From positions 36,877-100,876 of the forward strand of contig NZ_SSMW01000158.1 of assembly GCF_004799405.1 (NCBI RefSeq): a stretch of 64,000 nucleotides of DNA, written 5' to 3'. Source of the DNA: Bradyrhizobium sp. Lineage in GTDB: Bacteria; Pseudomonadota; Alphaproteobacteria; Rhizobiales; Xanthobacteraceae. The position numbers and the translations under genes are program-made. Below the pieces are notes generated by a model. It ran no database searches. It was not told the origin of the DNA and was given only the letters and a program-made list of their open reading frames with translations. Positions 37,109 through 45,658 of this stretch are shown here, piece after piece. Numbering within the stretch: the first letter of the stretch is position 1; each line of letters begins with the position of its first letter.

Positions 37109-37621
37109 ATGATCAACGAGGTCACCGATATGTTGCACAGAGCGCCGCTCACGACTCCTACGACACTTTCGGAAAAAGCGGTTCATGACATTTCGCAAGC
37201 GTTGATAGTGCTGCTCTCCGACGTGTTTGCGTTGTATCTGAAAACAAAGAACTTCCATTGGCATATGTCTGGCTCGCATTTCCGGGACTATCATTTGATG
37301 CTCGACGATCAAAGTGACCAGATTTTCTCCATGACGGACGCCATTGCCGAGCGAGCACGGAAGCTGGGAGGCACAACCGTTCGCTCGATTGGACAGATTT
37401 CGCGTTTTCAGCGCATCGTGGACAACGATGCTGAATATGTTAAGCCGCTCGACATGATAGCTGAACTCCGCGACGACAACGCGATCCTGACGCAGTACAT
37501 GCGTGAGGTGCATTCGTTATGTGACGAAGCAGGGGACGTGGCCACCGCAAGCCTGCTGGAGAACTGGATTGACGAAACCGAGAAACGAACCTGGTTCCTA
37601 TTCGAGTGCGGCAGGCGATAA
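37109..37621 (+). CDS. dps: Dps family DNA-protecting ferritin
   Basis: Dodecameric mini-ferritin that oxidises Fe(II) with hydrogen peroxide and stores it, protecting DNA. The product has about 170 residues if ATG 37109 is used; ATG 37130 would shorten it by seven. The ferroxidase-site region is intact: LYLKTKNFHWHMSGSHFRDYHLMLDDQSDQIFSMTD contains the two His and the Asp/Glu ligands shared between subunits. The C-terminus ENWIDETEKRTWFLFE is typical. A small gene follows 13 bp downstream. Placement beside the island boundary with other stress genes is notable. Confidence 0.92.
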   Translation: MINEVTDMLHRAPLTTPTTLSEKAVHDISQALIVLLSDVFALYLKTKNFHWHMSGSHFRDYHLMLDDQSDQIFSMTDAIAERARKLGGTTVRSIGQISRFQRIVDNDAEYVKPLDMIAELRDDNAILTQYMREVHSLCDEAGDVATASLLENWIDETEKRTWFLFECGRR

Positions 37622-37634
37622 AAAGGAGACGCCG

Positions 37635-37823
37635 ATGAATGTCAGGAGCGACCGGCCAGCTATTAAGCGCCCAATCAAGGTTCAAGGAACAACCCGTTCC
37701 GCGAAAACGAGAGTGCAAAGTACGGAATGGGAATTTGCAGACGAACGACTCGACGAAGCGCTCAGACACACCTTCCCGGCCAGTGACCCGCTATCGATTA
37801 CTCAAAATTTTCGCGGCGGCTAG
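37635..37823 (+). CDS. small protein with a FPASDPLS motif, downstream of dps
   Basis: A 62-residue basic protein. AAGGAG lies 7 nt before ATG 37635, and the gene starts 13 bp after the dps stop, so the two are probably one operon. Its C-terminus DERLDEALRHTFPASDPLSIT matches a short motif seen in many small unnamed rhizobial proteins (ETFPASDPxS). No function is known. The N-terminus is Lys/Arg-rich and could bind nucleic acid, but that is only a guess. Confidence 0.7.
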   Translation: MNVRSDRPAIKRPIKVQGTTRSAKTRVQSTEWEFADERLDEALRHTFPASDPLSITQNFRGG

Positions 37824-38028
37824 TTGCATAAGGTTCGGCGCAGGAACATCCATCGGCGAATTGCCTTTCGTTACCCACCCTGTAAATTTCGATTGACGCG
37901 GAACGATTCCGCCCTTCCGACCGGGAAGAGAGTGTTCCTCCTCTGAATCCAGCACCTGGCGACCCCCTTGCTCGGGGTTCGCTCGCCAAGCTTTAATGAG
38001 GACCCCAAAACACAGACGAGGACGCATC

Positions 38029-38964
38029 ATGAAGATCGGAATAATTGGGGCGGGAGCAGTCGGCGCCGCATGCGCTATGGCCACTCTCATGAGAGGTTGC
38101 GCCAGCGAACTGGTTCTCGTCAACCGAGGTCGTGGTCGCGCAAAAGGAATGGTTACGGACATGGGCTACGGGGCTCCTCTGTCATCCACCACCAGGGTGA
38201 CGGATGGGGATTATGCGAATCTGGCTGGCGCTGCGCTCGTCATGGTCACGGTCGGCGTCAACGAGAAATCCGGCGGCGCAACGGATCGTAGCGATCCGTC
38301 AGGGCGCCTGCGCCTTCTCGACAAGAATGCCGAAGTTTATCGCCAGGTTATTCCGCAAATCATCGCCGCGGCGCCGGATGCCGTGCTGCTCGTCGTAACC
38401 GATCCTCCGGATCCACTTGCCTTTCTAACGCGCGAACTCGCCGGGCATGATCGCGTTCTCAGCACCGGCACATTGCTCGACAGTCTGCGCTTCCGGGTGC
38501 ATCTGGGGCGAAAACTCAAGATAGCTCCCACGGATATTGAAGCGCAGGTCCTCGGCGAACACGGAACGTCCCAGATCTTTCACTGGTCCGGTGCCCGCGT
38601 AGGGGGCGTCCCAATTTCGGATGCGCTCGGGCAATGCGGCCTTCAGCACGACGACGGCTTTCGCGCGACGATAGAGAATGAAGTACGTTATGCAAATATA
38701 ACCATCATCGAGGGTATCGGAGCCAGCCAATACGGAATCGGAATGGTTTGCGCGCGGATCGCCGAAATCGTGCTGCGCGACGAACGCGCCGTAATTCCGA
38801 TCGGGGTATATAACTCACAACTTGGAGTAACGCTCTCGCTGCCCGGTGTCGTCGGTCGGGGCGGCTGCCTCAAGGTTCTTGACCCTCCACTATCGAATGA
38901 TGAGCGTATCGGCCTGAAAAAATGTATCGAAACATTGCGTAAGGCCCAGGAACGGGTTCACTAA
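38029..38964 (+). CDS. lactate/malate dehydrogenase family protein
   Basis: A 311-residue NAD-dependent 2-hydroxyacid dehydrogenase with the LDH/MDH fold. The Rossmann motif is IGAGAVGAACAMA. Catalytic residues are placed in TGTLLDSLRFR (Asp and Arg) and LGEHGTSQIFHWSG (proton-relay His). The mobile specificity loop, normally like GxxQKPGETR in LDH, is here VGVNEKSGGATDRSDPSGRLRLL: it is longer and lacks the plain Gln or Arg specificity residue. Thus lactate versus malate or another 2-oxoacid cannot be assigned. It ends 42 bp before an intrinsic terminator. Confidence 0.88.
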   Translation: MKIGIIGAGAVGAACAMATLMRGCASELVLVNRGRGRAKGMVTDMGYGAPLSSTTRVTDGDYANLAGAALVMVTVGVNEKSGGATDRSDPSGRLRLLDKNAEVYRQVIPQIIAAAPDAVLLVVTDPPDPLAFLTRELAGHDRVLSTGTLLDSLRFRVHLGRKLKIAPTDIEAQVLGEHGTSQIFHWSGARVGGVPISDALGQCGLQHDDGFRATIENEVRYANITIIEGIGASQYGIGMVCARIAEIVLRDERAVIPIGVYNSQLGVTLSLPGVVGRGGCLKVLDPPLSNDERIGLKKCIETLRKAQERVH

Positions 38965-39417
38965 CCTTTGTGTCAGCGAGGCTACATATATCGTGAGCTG
39001 CCTTGAGGGGGCTAAACCCCCTTTTAAATTGAACCGGTCGTCCGAGTGGGAGGCGTTCAAGGGGCGCTCAATATTCTGCACGGAGGTCTGCCTGAAGCCC
39101 GTGGGAATTGTCTTCATGGTTATCTCCGATGGTTGGGGCCACCCATGATTCATGTGGAATGCCGCCACCGCAAAATCGAATAAAGAAGCATTTACTGCCT
39201 TGCTGTCGCCGACGACCGACACTTGCTACGCGACAACCAATTGGCAGAAGATCAGGGTCATCCGCCTCGCCGCGCGGCCTGAACCGTTTGGGGCCGCCTC
39301 GAACTTGCTTCTTCAATACGCGAAGCATTTAATCAATTCGCATATGCGGTATGCAGAGTTTCGCCTGCCGCTTGACCCGCATACGCACTACGTCGCGACA
39401 GTTGGAGAGCTTTTCAA
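38965..39417. other. intergenic region between the dehydrogenase and an MFS gene
   Basis: About 450 bp. Apart from the terminator at 39007-39025 I see no gene; short open frames on both strands lack Shine-Dalgarno and conserved character. The right end gives GGAG 10 nt before ATG 39418. Confidence 0.5.
39007..39025 (+). terminator. intrinsic terminator of the dehydrogenase gene
   Basis: GGGGG-CTAAA-CCCCC-TTTT: a short all-GC stem with a 5-nt loop followed directly by four T, 42 bp after the stop at 38964. Confidence 0.75.
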
Positions 39418-40812
39418 ATGTCGACGGATGTAATTTCGGCGAATGGGTCGGTTGCAATCGATGGTCTGCCGGTTCAGCGCCGCAGATGGGCCGCCGCTGC
39501 CATTTTCACCGCGCTTGCGATGGCATCGCTCGATACGGCGATCGCAAACATCGCTCTCCCTGCTATAGCCGCCGATCTTCATACCGGCCCAGCGGATGTC
39601 ATCTGGGTCGTCAATGTCTACCAGATTGCCATGGTGGCAACGCTCTTGCCGCTCGCCGCGCTTGGCGAAGTTGTCGGTCACCATCGGATTTATCTTGGAG
39701 GCCTGCTGCTGTTCACGCTGGCCTCGCTTTTCTGCGCATGTGCTTGGTCACTACCCACCCTGCTGACGGCGCGCGCGCTGCAGGGTCTCGGCGCCGGTGG
39801 CATTATGAGCGTGAATACCGCGCTGGTTCGGTTCGTCTATCCGGGCCGCTTCCAGGGCCTCGGTTTCGGATACAACGCGTTGGTGGTTGCGACCGCTTTC
39901 ACCCTCGGCCCGACAATCGCCTCCGGCATCCTCGCGATCGGGCCGTGGAGCTGGCTTTTTGCGATCAACATTCCCTTCGGCGTTGTTGCGATCCTGGTCG
40001 GCCTGAAGACATTACCGCATACCCCGAGAGCGACGCATGCCTTCGATTCTCCTGGCGCGCTGATGGCTGCGGGCTGTCTCGGCCTCTTCATTCTGGGGAT
40101 CGGAAGCGCAGCCCATCACGAGCGGCCCGGGCTTATATCGACTGAGCTTGCCTCCGCCGTTTTGCTTGGCTGGGCCCTGATCCGCAGACAGGCAGATTCA
40201 CCGGCGCCTGTGCTGCCGATCGACCTGTTTCGCAGGCCGGTTTTCGCGCTGTCTGCTGCCACCGCGATCTGCTCGTTCGCGGTCCAGGGCCTGGCTTTCG
40301 TCTCCCTGCCATTCTACTTCGAGGACATTCTTGGCCGGTCGCAGGTCGAGACCGGCTTTTTCATGACCCCCTGGCCTTTTGTAGTGGCCATCATGGCGCC
40401 GATCGCCGGACGTTTGTCCGACCGCCATTCCGCAGGGTTTCTTGGCGGCATCGGTCTCGCGTTACTCAGCCTGGGGATGGCCCTGTTGGCAGTGCTTCCG
40501 GCGAATCCGCATGTCGTCGACATCGTTTGGCGAATGGCCATCTGTGGATGTGGATTTGGCTTTTTCCAGGCGCCAAACATGAAGGCCTTGATGTCCAGCG
40601 CGCCTGCCGGTCGCAGCGGAAGCGCGAGCGGCATGGTTGCGACGGCTCGCCTGACGGGGCAGACCACTGGAGCAGCGCTCGCGGCACTTTGTTTTGGTCT
40701 CGCCGGCCGCGAGGGAGCCACGCTCGCACTGATACTTGGCGCGGTGTTCGCCGCGGTAGGATGCGGGATGAGCGTCCTGCGCGTGGTCGCGACTCCGCAA
40801 AGCGGCGCTTGA
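39418..40812 (+). CDS. MFS transporter, DHA2 drug:proton antiporter type
   Basis: A 464-residue inner-membrane protein with about 14 hydrophobic segments, the number typical of DHA2 (EmrB/QacA-type) exporters. Helix 1 has the family motif ASLDTAIANIALPAIAADL. The region LPLAALGEVVGHHRIYLGGLLLF corresponds to motif A but with GEVVGHH in place of the usual GxLADRxGxR. GAGGIMSVNTALVRFVYP matches motif B/C. No partner adaptor or outer-membrane gene is adjacent. Substrate is unknown; multidrug or metabolite export is likely. Confidence 0.9.
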   Translation: MSTDVISANGSVAIDGLPVQRRRWAAAAIFTALAMASLDTAIANIALPAIAADLHTGPADVIWVVNVYQIAMVATLLPLAALGEVVGHHRIYLGGLLLFTLASLFCACAWSLPTLLTARALQGLGAGGIMSVNTALVRFVYPGRFQGLGFGYNALVVATAFTLGPTIASGILAIGPWSWLFAINIPFGVVAILVGLKTLPHTPRATHAFDSPGALMAAGCLGLFILGIGSAAHHERPGLISTELASAVLLGWALIRRQADSPAPVLPIDLFRRPVFALSAATAICSFAVQGLAFVSLPFYFEDILGRSQVETGFFMTPWPFVVAIMAPIAGRLSDRHSAGFLGGIGLALLSLGMALLAVLPANPHVVDIVWRMAICGCGFGFFQAPNMKALMSSAPAGRSGSASGMVATARLTGQTTGAALAALCFGLAGREGATLALILGAVFAAVGCGMSVLRVVATPQSGA

Positions 40813-40889
40813 GCTTTCTAATTGTTTCGCCACGGGATAATTCCGGGAGAGAAAAACATCTACCCGAAAGCCGGCGACGCTTGCCGCGC

Positions 40890-42185
40890 TCAGGCAATCT
40901 TTTTCTCTACAACCGAGGCACTTGGATCGAGCCAGAATCCCCAAATCGCGGCACCGACTACGAGAAGGCTGGCTGCAACAATGAATGGTGCTTGCCACGA
41001 TCCGAACTGAACCAGGACGCCAAAGACAATTGGCGACAGGGCGCCACCAAAGTTTCCCGCCATATTCATCATGCCTGAGACGGTACCGGAGACTTCGCCG
41101 CCAATATCCATGGGAACGGCCCATGAAGGTCCGATCGTGCATTCAAGAAAGAACATGGAAGCAGTCAAGCAATAGACGGCGACGTAGGCGTCTTCGGTCA
41201 ACGCGGCCGGCACGATAAACACCGCGCAGCCCAACATGCCCGTAATTGCCACCACGCGTCGAGCGAACTTGATGTTGCCGGTTTTTGCCAACAGCCAGTC
41301 GGTCGTCAAGCCACCGACAGTATCGCCGACGACGCCCGCTACGAGCGGCAGTGAAGCCAGGAAGCCGACCTTGAGCAAAGTGAAATGCCTGAATTCCACG
41401 AGGTAAGAAGGTAACCAGCTTAGAAATATCCATAGGCAGTAAACATACGTGAAATAGGCCAACATGACCGCCCACATATTAGGGGATTTGAGCATCGTGC
41501 TCCACGGCACGTTGGGTTTCTGGGCGACGTTGGCAAGTTTGGCGTTACCCTTTTCGTCGACGCCGCGGATGTATTTGAGCTCCGCCTCATTCACAAGCGC
41601 ATGTTCTTCGGGAAGATTGCGGTAGGCGAAGTACCATAGCACCGACCAAAGGATGCCGACGGCACCGCAAATATAGAACACGGATCGCCAGTCGAGCGCA
41701 GTCATGATCAGCACGACAATCGGCGGCGCAATGGCGGCGCCGAGGCGGCTCGCGCTGTGAGTGACGCCCTGGACAAAGCCGCGCTCGTGCGGCGGATACC
41801 AGAGCTGCATGGCACGTGTTGCGCCCGGAAACGCGCCAGCTTCGCCCATGCCAAACAGAAAGCGGAGCACCATAAACGACGTTGCGCCGCTGGCCATGGC
41901 GGTCGCAGCCGTCATGGCCGACCAGTAAGTGACAATAACTGTCAGAACATTTCGCGCACCGAATCGATCGCCGAGCCAGCCGCCGGGAACCTGAAACAGG
42001 GCGTAGGCCCAGCCGAAAGCGCTGAAGATCACGCCCATCGTTATTTTATCGAAGCCAAATTCCTTGCTGATAATCGGCGCCGCCGTCGAGATGTTCACCC
42101 GATCAAGGTAGGTGATGAGGTACATCAGACTGATCAGTGCCAATATGTACCAACGACCCTTGCTTCGACGAGTTACCGGTTCCAT
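40890..42185 (-). CDS. MFS transporter, anion:cation symporter (sugar-acid/carboxylate) type
   Basis: A 431-residue, 12-helix permease of the ACS family, whose members take up hexuronates, glucarate, galactonate and other organic acids. Marks are YILALISLMYLITYLDRVNISTAAP in helix 1, GWAYALFQVPGGWLGDRFGARNV (motif A), and LFGMGEAGAFPGATRAMQLW. ATG 42185 follows GAGGG. It lies 180 bp downstream of an aminotransferase gene on the same strand, under a divergent GntR gene, so it may import the compound that the aminotransferase uses. Confidence 0.92.
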   Translation of the reverse strand: MEPVTRRSKGRWYILALISLMYLITYLDRVNISTAAPIISKEFGFDKITMGVIFSAFGWAYALFQVPGGWLGDRFGARNVLTVIVTYWSAMTAATAMASGATSFMVLRFLFGMGEAGAFPGATRAMQLWYPPHERGFVQGVTHSASRLGAAIAPPIVVLIMTALDWRSVFYICGAVGILWSVLWYFAYRNLPEEHALVNEAELKYIRGVDEKGNAKLANVAQKPNVPWSTMLKSPNMWAVMLAYFTYVYCLWIFLSWLPSYLVEFRHFTLLKVGFLASLPLVAGVVGDTVGGLTTDWLLAKTGNIKFARRVVAITGMLGCAVFIVPAALTEDAYVAVYCLTASMFFLECTIGPSWAVPMDIGGEVSGTVSGMMNMAGNFGGALSPIVFGVLVQFGSWQAPFIVAASLLVVGAAIWGFWLDPSASVVEKKIA

Positions 42186-42365
42186 GTTGCGTTTCCCTCT
42201 TTTATCGAGGTGCCCGCGATCGGCGGGATGTCCCTCGTTTTTTTGAACTTGGAGCTGCAAGCTTTGCTGCTTGATCTGCTTGATGCGGGCGGCACTACAA
42301 CGGCAATGCCGTGTCTTTGCGACGGGCGAGGTACGCGTCGTCCATCATCTTTTTGACGACTGTTT

Positions 42366-43562
42366 CTATGCAACCCGGTGAGTGGAGACCGGAACGACAT
42401 CCTTTCCTTTGAGAACTTCCATGGCGGCCAACACGCCACCGGTCTTATGCGGAACTTTGGCGACACCGAGCGCCATTTCGACTCCCGACAGCGCTCCCAT
42501 CAGCATCAATTCGTTGAAGTGGCCCAGATGGCCGATGCGAAACACCTTGCCCTTTACCTTGGACAGGCCCGCGCCGAGCGACATGTCATAGTTCTTCAAC
42601 GCTACATCACGGAAATGATCCGCATCATGCCCTGCGGGCATCATGACAGCAGTTAGGATTGGGGAATGCTCTTTCGGGTCTTGGCACAGAATTTCCAGAT
42701 TCCACGCACGAACAGCAGCCCGAGTCGCCGCAGCGAGTTTCAGGTGGCGGGCGAACACGTTATCCAATCCCTCCTCCATCAACATCTTGATCGCTTCCTT
42801 CAGCCCATAAAGTAGATTGGTGGCAGGCGTGTACGGCCAGGATCCGTTCTCGTTCTGCTGAATGATTTCATGCCAATCCCAGTAGGAGCGACTGGTCTGA
42901 TTAGCCTTTGCGGCCAACAGAGCTTTTTCGGAAACCGCGTTGAAACCCAGGCCTGGGGGCAGCATGAGGCCTTTCTGCGAGCAAGACACGGTGACATCGA
43001 CGCCCCACGCATCGTGCTCATATTCGATCGAGCCGAGCGACGAAATTGTATCGACGAGCAGCAACGCAGGATGCTTTGCGCGATCGATGGCTTTTCGAAC
43101 TTCATGAATTCGGCTTGTCACGCCGGTCGACGTTTCGTTGTGGACCACCATCACCGCCTTGATGAGGCGCTCACGATCCGCAAGCAGATGAGCCTCGATC
43201 TCGGCAGGCTGCGCGCCCCGGCGCCAATCGCCGGCCAGAAAATCCACCTCCAACTTGAATTTTTCGGCCAGGTTCTTCCAGAGCGTTGCAAAGTGGCCGG
43301 TCTCGGCCATCAGAACCTTGTCGCCGGGCGATAGCGCATTAACAATCGCGGCTTCCCAGGCTCCAGTGCCTGACGAGGGGTAAATCACGACGGGGTTTTT
43401 AGTCCGGAAGACTGCCTTACAGCCCTCTAGAACATCGAGTCCCAATTGCGCGAATTCGGGGCCCCGGTGATCGATGGTCGGCATGTCCATCGCGCGCAAC
43501 ACCCGGTCGGGCACGTTCGTGGGGCCCGGAATTTGTAAGAAATGCCTTCCTGTATGAACCAT
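42366..43562 (-). CDS. PLP-dependent serine/aspartate-glyoxylate aminotransferase family protein
   Basis: A 398-residue class V aminotransferase close to serine-glyoxylate and aspartate-glyoxylate enzymes. Marks are LQIPGPTNVPDRVLRAMD, YPSSGTGAWEAAI, VHNETSTGVTSRIHEVRKAID, LLVDTISSLGS and the PLP-Lys motif SCSQKGLMLPPGLGF. The carboxylate-binding Arg is in KVFRIGHLGHFNEL. GAGGAGAAGGG precedes ATG 43562. Together with the ACS-type permease it suggests uptake and transamination of an amino or oxo acid. Genes for the beta-hydroxyaspartate cycle are not nearby. Confidence 0.9.
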   Translation of the reverse strand: MVHTGRHFLQIPGPTNVPDRVLRAMDMPTIDHRGPEFAQLGLDVLEGCKAVFRTKNPVVIYPSSGTGAWEAAIVNALSPGDKVLMAETGHFATLWKNLAEKFKLEVDFLAGDWRRGAQPAEIEAHLLADRERLIKAVMVVHNETSTGVTSRIHEVRKAIDRAKHPALLLVDTISSLGSIEYEHDAWGVDVTVSCSQKGLMLPPGLGFNAVSEKALLAAKANQTSRSYWDWHEIIQQNENGSWPYTPATNLLYGLKEAIKMLMEEGLDNVFARHLKLAAATRAAVRAWNLEILCQDPKEHSPILTAVMMPAGHDADHFRDVALKNYDMSLGAGLSKVKGKVFRIGHLGHFNELMLMGALSGVEMALGVAKVPHKTGGVLAAMEVLKGKDVVPVSTHRVA

Positions 43563-43597
43563 TGGACCCTTCTCCTCGATATTTTGCACTCATATAC

Positions 43598-43613
43598 TCT
43601 GGCTATATCCAGA
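43598..43613. promoter_or_regulatory. inverted repeat, candidate GntR operator
   Basis: TCTGG-CTATAT-CCAGA is a perfect 5+5 inverted repeat with a 6-bp AT-rich spacer. It sits in the 64-bp gap between the divergent aminotransferase and GntR starts, where one bound dimer could control both. FCD-type GntR operators are usually short AT-centred palindromes of this sort. Confidence 0.6.
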
Positions 43614-43626
43614 AATAAAGGACTTA

Positions 43627-44481
43627 TTGAATACAAAATTGAGTACCCTGCAATCGAAAAAACAGCTAACTGGTTGGGTCCAAGGCCCATCGGGACAGAC
43701 CGACGATCTATCCGGGCGCCTTCAACACCAGGGAACCTCGACTTTGACCAATTTCTTGGCCGCCGGCGGTCTAAAGCGCGGGGAACACGAGTCGGCCTCG
43801 TTGCATGCCGATATCGTCAGTCAACTTCGCGATTTCATCGTCGAAGGGCACCTGGCCCCGGGCAGCCGAATTCCCGAACGCGAACTCTGCGAAAAATTCG
43901 GTATTTCGCGCACCCCTCTTCGGGAGGCGCTGAAAGCTATTGCGGCAGAAGGGCTTATTGAGCTGTTGCCCAACCGCGGCGCCCGCGTGCGGCAATTTTC
44001 CGAGGCAGACATTCGAAACCTGTTCGAAGTCCTGTCAGGCCTGGATTTTGTCGCCGGTCAAATGGCATGCGCTCGAATTACCGATGATGCGATTGCTGCG
44101 ATCGAGAAGATGCATCTCGAAATGTATGCGCATTACCTGCGTCGCGAACTGGTCGACTACTTTCGAATCAACCAAAAGATCCATCAGGCGATCGTCGATG
44201 CGGCCGCAAACCCCGTCCTTAGTGCAAACTTTGCAAGCTTCAATTCGATAGTCCGTCGCCTCCGATATTCAGCGAATTTGGTCAATCGAGACCGCCTCGG
44301 CGATGCAATGCGTGAGCATGAGCAGATCATGGACGCCCTCAAACGACGGTCTGCTAACGAGCTCGGGTTGCTAATGTTTCAGCATATGCAGGGCAAATGC
44401 GAGGCCGTATGCGAGTATTTGCGGGACCAGCAAACGGAGGATTCTGAGCCTAGGGCGCTTTTAGAAGACGCCATCTTTTAG
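43627..44481 (+). CDS. GntR-family transcriptional regulator, FCD subfamily
   Basis: A regulator of up to 284 residues. The N-terminal winged helix (LHADIVSQLRDFIVEGHLAPGSRIPERELCEKFGISRTPLREAL) is a textbook GntR DNA-binding domain, and ANEVRYANI-like FCD helices follow with RDxxxFH-type metal ligands in YFRINQKIHQAIVDAA and MREHEQIMDAL. The TTG at 43627 has AAAGGA 4 nt upstream and is used here; a TTG at 43744 would remove 39 residues that look unconserved. It is divergent from the aminotransferase/permease pair, so it probably responds to their substrate. Confidence 0.9.
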   Translation: MNTKLSTLQSKKQLTGWVQGPSGQTDDLSGRLQHQGTSTLTNFLAAGGLKRGEHESASLHADIVSQLRDFIVEGHLAPGSRIPERELCEKFGISRTPLREALKAIAAEGLIELLPNRGARVRQFSEADIRNLFEVLSGLDFVAGQMACARITDDAIAAIEKMHLEMYAHYLRRELVDYFRINQKIHQAIVDAAANPVLSANFASFNSIVRRLRYSANLVNRDRLGDAMREHEQIMDALKRRSANELGLLMFQHMQGKCEAVCEYLRDQQTEDSEPRALLEDAIF

Positions 44482-44587
44482 AACTCGCCATTTTTTGAAT
44501 GCATTTTCTTTCAACATGCCTTACATAATGCATGCGCTTTCGTAAACCAAACAAGAAGAGCGCGGCTTTTTTGGAAGGAATCCTCGC

Positions 44588-45658
44588 ATGGCATCGTACA
44601 AAATCCTCCTCATGGGCGCGTCCTACGGGTCGCTGCTGGCCTCGAAGATCATGTTCGGCGGGCATTCGCTGCACCTTGTCTGCCTGCCGGCGGAAGCCAA
44701 TCTGATCAACTCGGAAGGCTTCCGCGTGCGCCTGCCGGTGAAGGGCCGCAAGGATCCGATCGAACTCGACTCGCGCAAGCTCCCGGGCAAGGTGACGGCC
44801 GGCCCCGCCGCGGGCGTCAATCCGAAGGATTACGACCTGGTCGGGCTCGCCATGCAGGAGCCGCAATACGGCTCGCCCGGTGTGCGCGAACTGCTGGACC
44901 TGGTGGCGACGTCCAAGGTTCCGTGCATGTCGATCATGAACATGCCGCCGTTGCCTTACGTCAAGCGCATTCCCGGCCTGAATTACGACGCGCTCAAGCC
45001 GGCCTATACCGATCCGACCGTGTGGCACAATTTCGAGCCCGGCCTGCTCACGCTGTGCAGCCCCGACCCGCAGGCGATCCGGCCGCCGGATGAAAAGGTC
45101 AACATGCTGCAGGTCACGCTGCCGACCAATTTCAAGGTCGCCAGGTTCGACAATGACAAATACACCGCAATCCTGCGCGAACTGCAGACCGACATCGAGA
45201 CGGTGCGCTACGACACGCCGGAAGGCAAGATCGAGTTGCCGGTGAAGCTCAAGGTGCACGATTCGATTTTCGTGCCGCTCGCCAAGTGGTCGATGCTGCT
45301 GGCCGGCAACTATCGCTGCATCACCAAGGACGGCATGCGCACCGCCAAGGAAGCGGTGTACAGCAACATCGAGGAATCTCGCTCGGTGTACAATTTCGTG
45401 TTCGACCTATGCGTCAAGCTCGGTGCCAATCCGAACGAGCTGGTGCCCTTCGAGAAATACGCTGCCGCAGCGGATAGCCTGTCGCGTCCGGCGTCCGCCG
45501 CGCGCGCGCTGTTCAACGGCGCGCCCAATATCGAACGCTGCGACAAGCTGGTGCAGCTAATCGCAAAGCAGAAGGGCTTGAGCCACCCGGTGATCGACGC
45601 CAACGTCACGCTGGTCGACGAACTGCTCGACAAGAACCGCCGGAAGGCCGCGGCCTAG
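44588..45658 (+). CDS. NAD(P)-binding protein of ketopantoate-reductase/opine-dehydrogenase type
   Basis: A 356-residue protein. The N-terminus KILLMGASYGSLLASKIMFG and the following LHLVCLPAEANLINSEGFRV fit the Rossmann layout of ketopantoate reductases and opine dehydrogenases. The dinucleotide motif is GASYGS rather than the usual GxGxxG. The C-terminal half is helical (AKWSMLLAGNYRCITKDGM, PFEKYAAAADSLSRPASAAR). GGAAGGAA precedes ATG 44588. The substrate is unknown. It follows the GntR gene by about 100 bp and may belong to the same pathway. Confidence 0.75.
   Translation: MASYKILLMGASYGSLLASKIMFGGHSLHLVCLPAEANLINSEGFRVRLPVKGRKDPIELDSRKLPGKVTAGPAAGVNPKDYDLVGLAMQEPQYGSPGVRELLDLVATSKVPCMSIMNMPPLPYVKRIPGLNYDALKPAYTDPTVWHNFEPGLLTLCSPDPQAIRPPDEKVNMLQVTLPTNFKVARFDNDKYTAILRELQTDIETVRYDTPEGKIELPVKLKVHDSIFVPLAKWSMLLAGNYRCITKDGMRTAKEAVYSNIEESRSVYNFVFDLCVKLGANPNELVPFEKYAAAADSLSRPASAARALFNGAPNIERCDKLVQLIAKQKGLSHPVIDANVTLVDELLDKNRRKAAA

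Noticed and set aside
42366..43562. BhcA of the beta-hydroxyaspartate cycle
   Set aside because: The aminotransferase family fits, but no bhcB, bhcC or bhcD homologue lies beside it; only a transporter and a GntR gene do.
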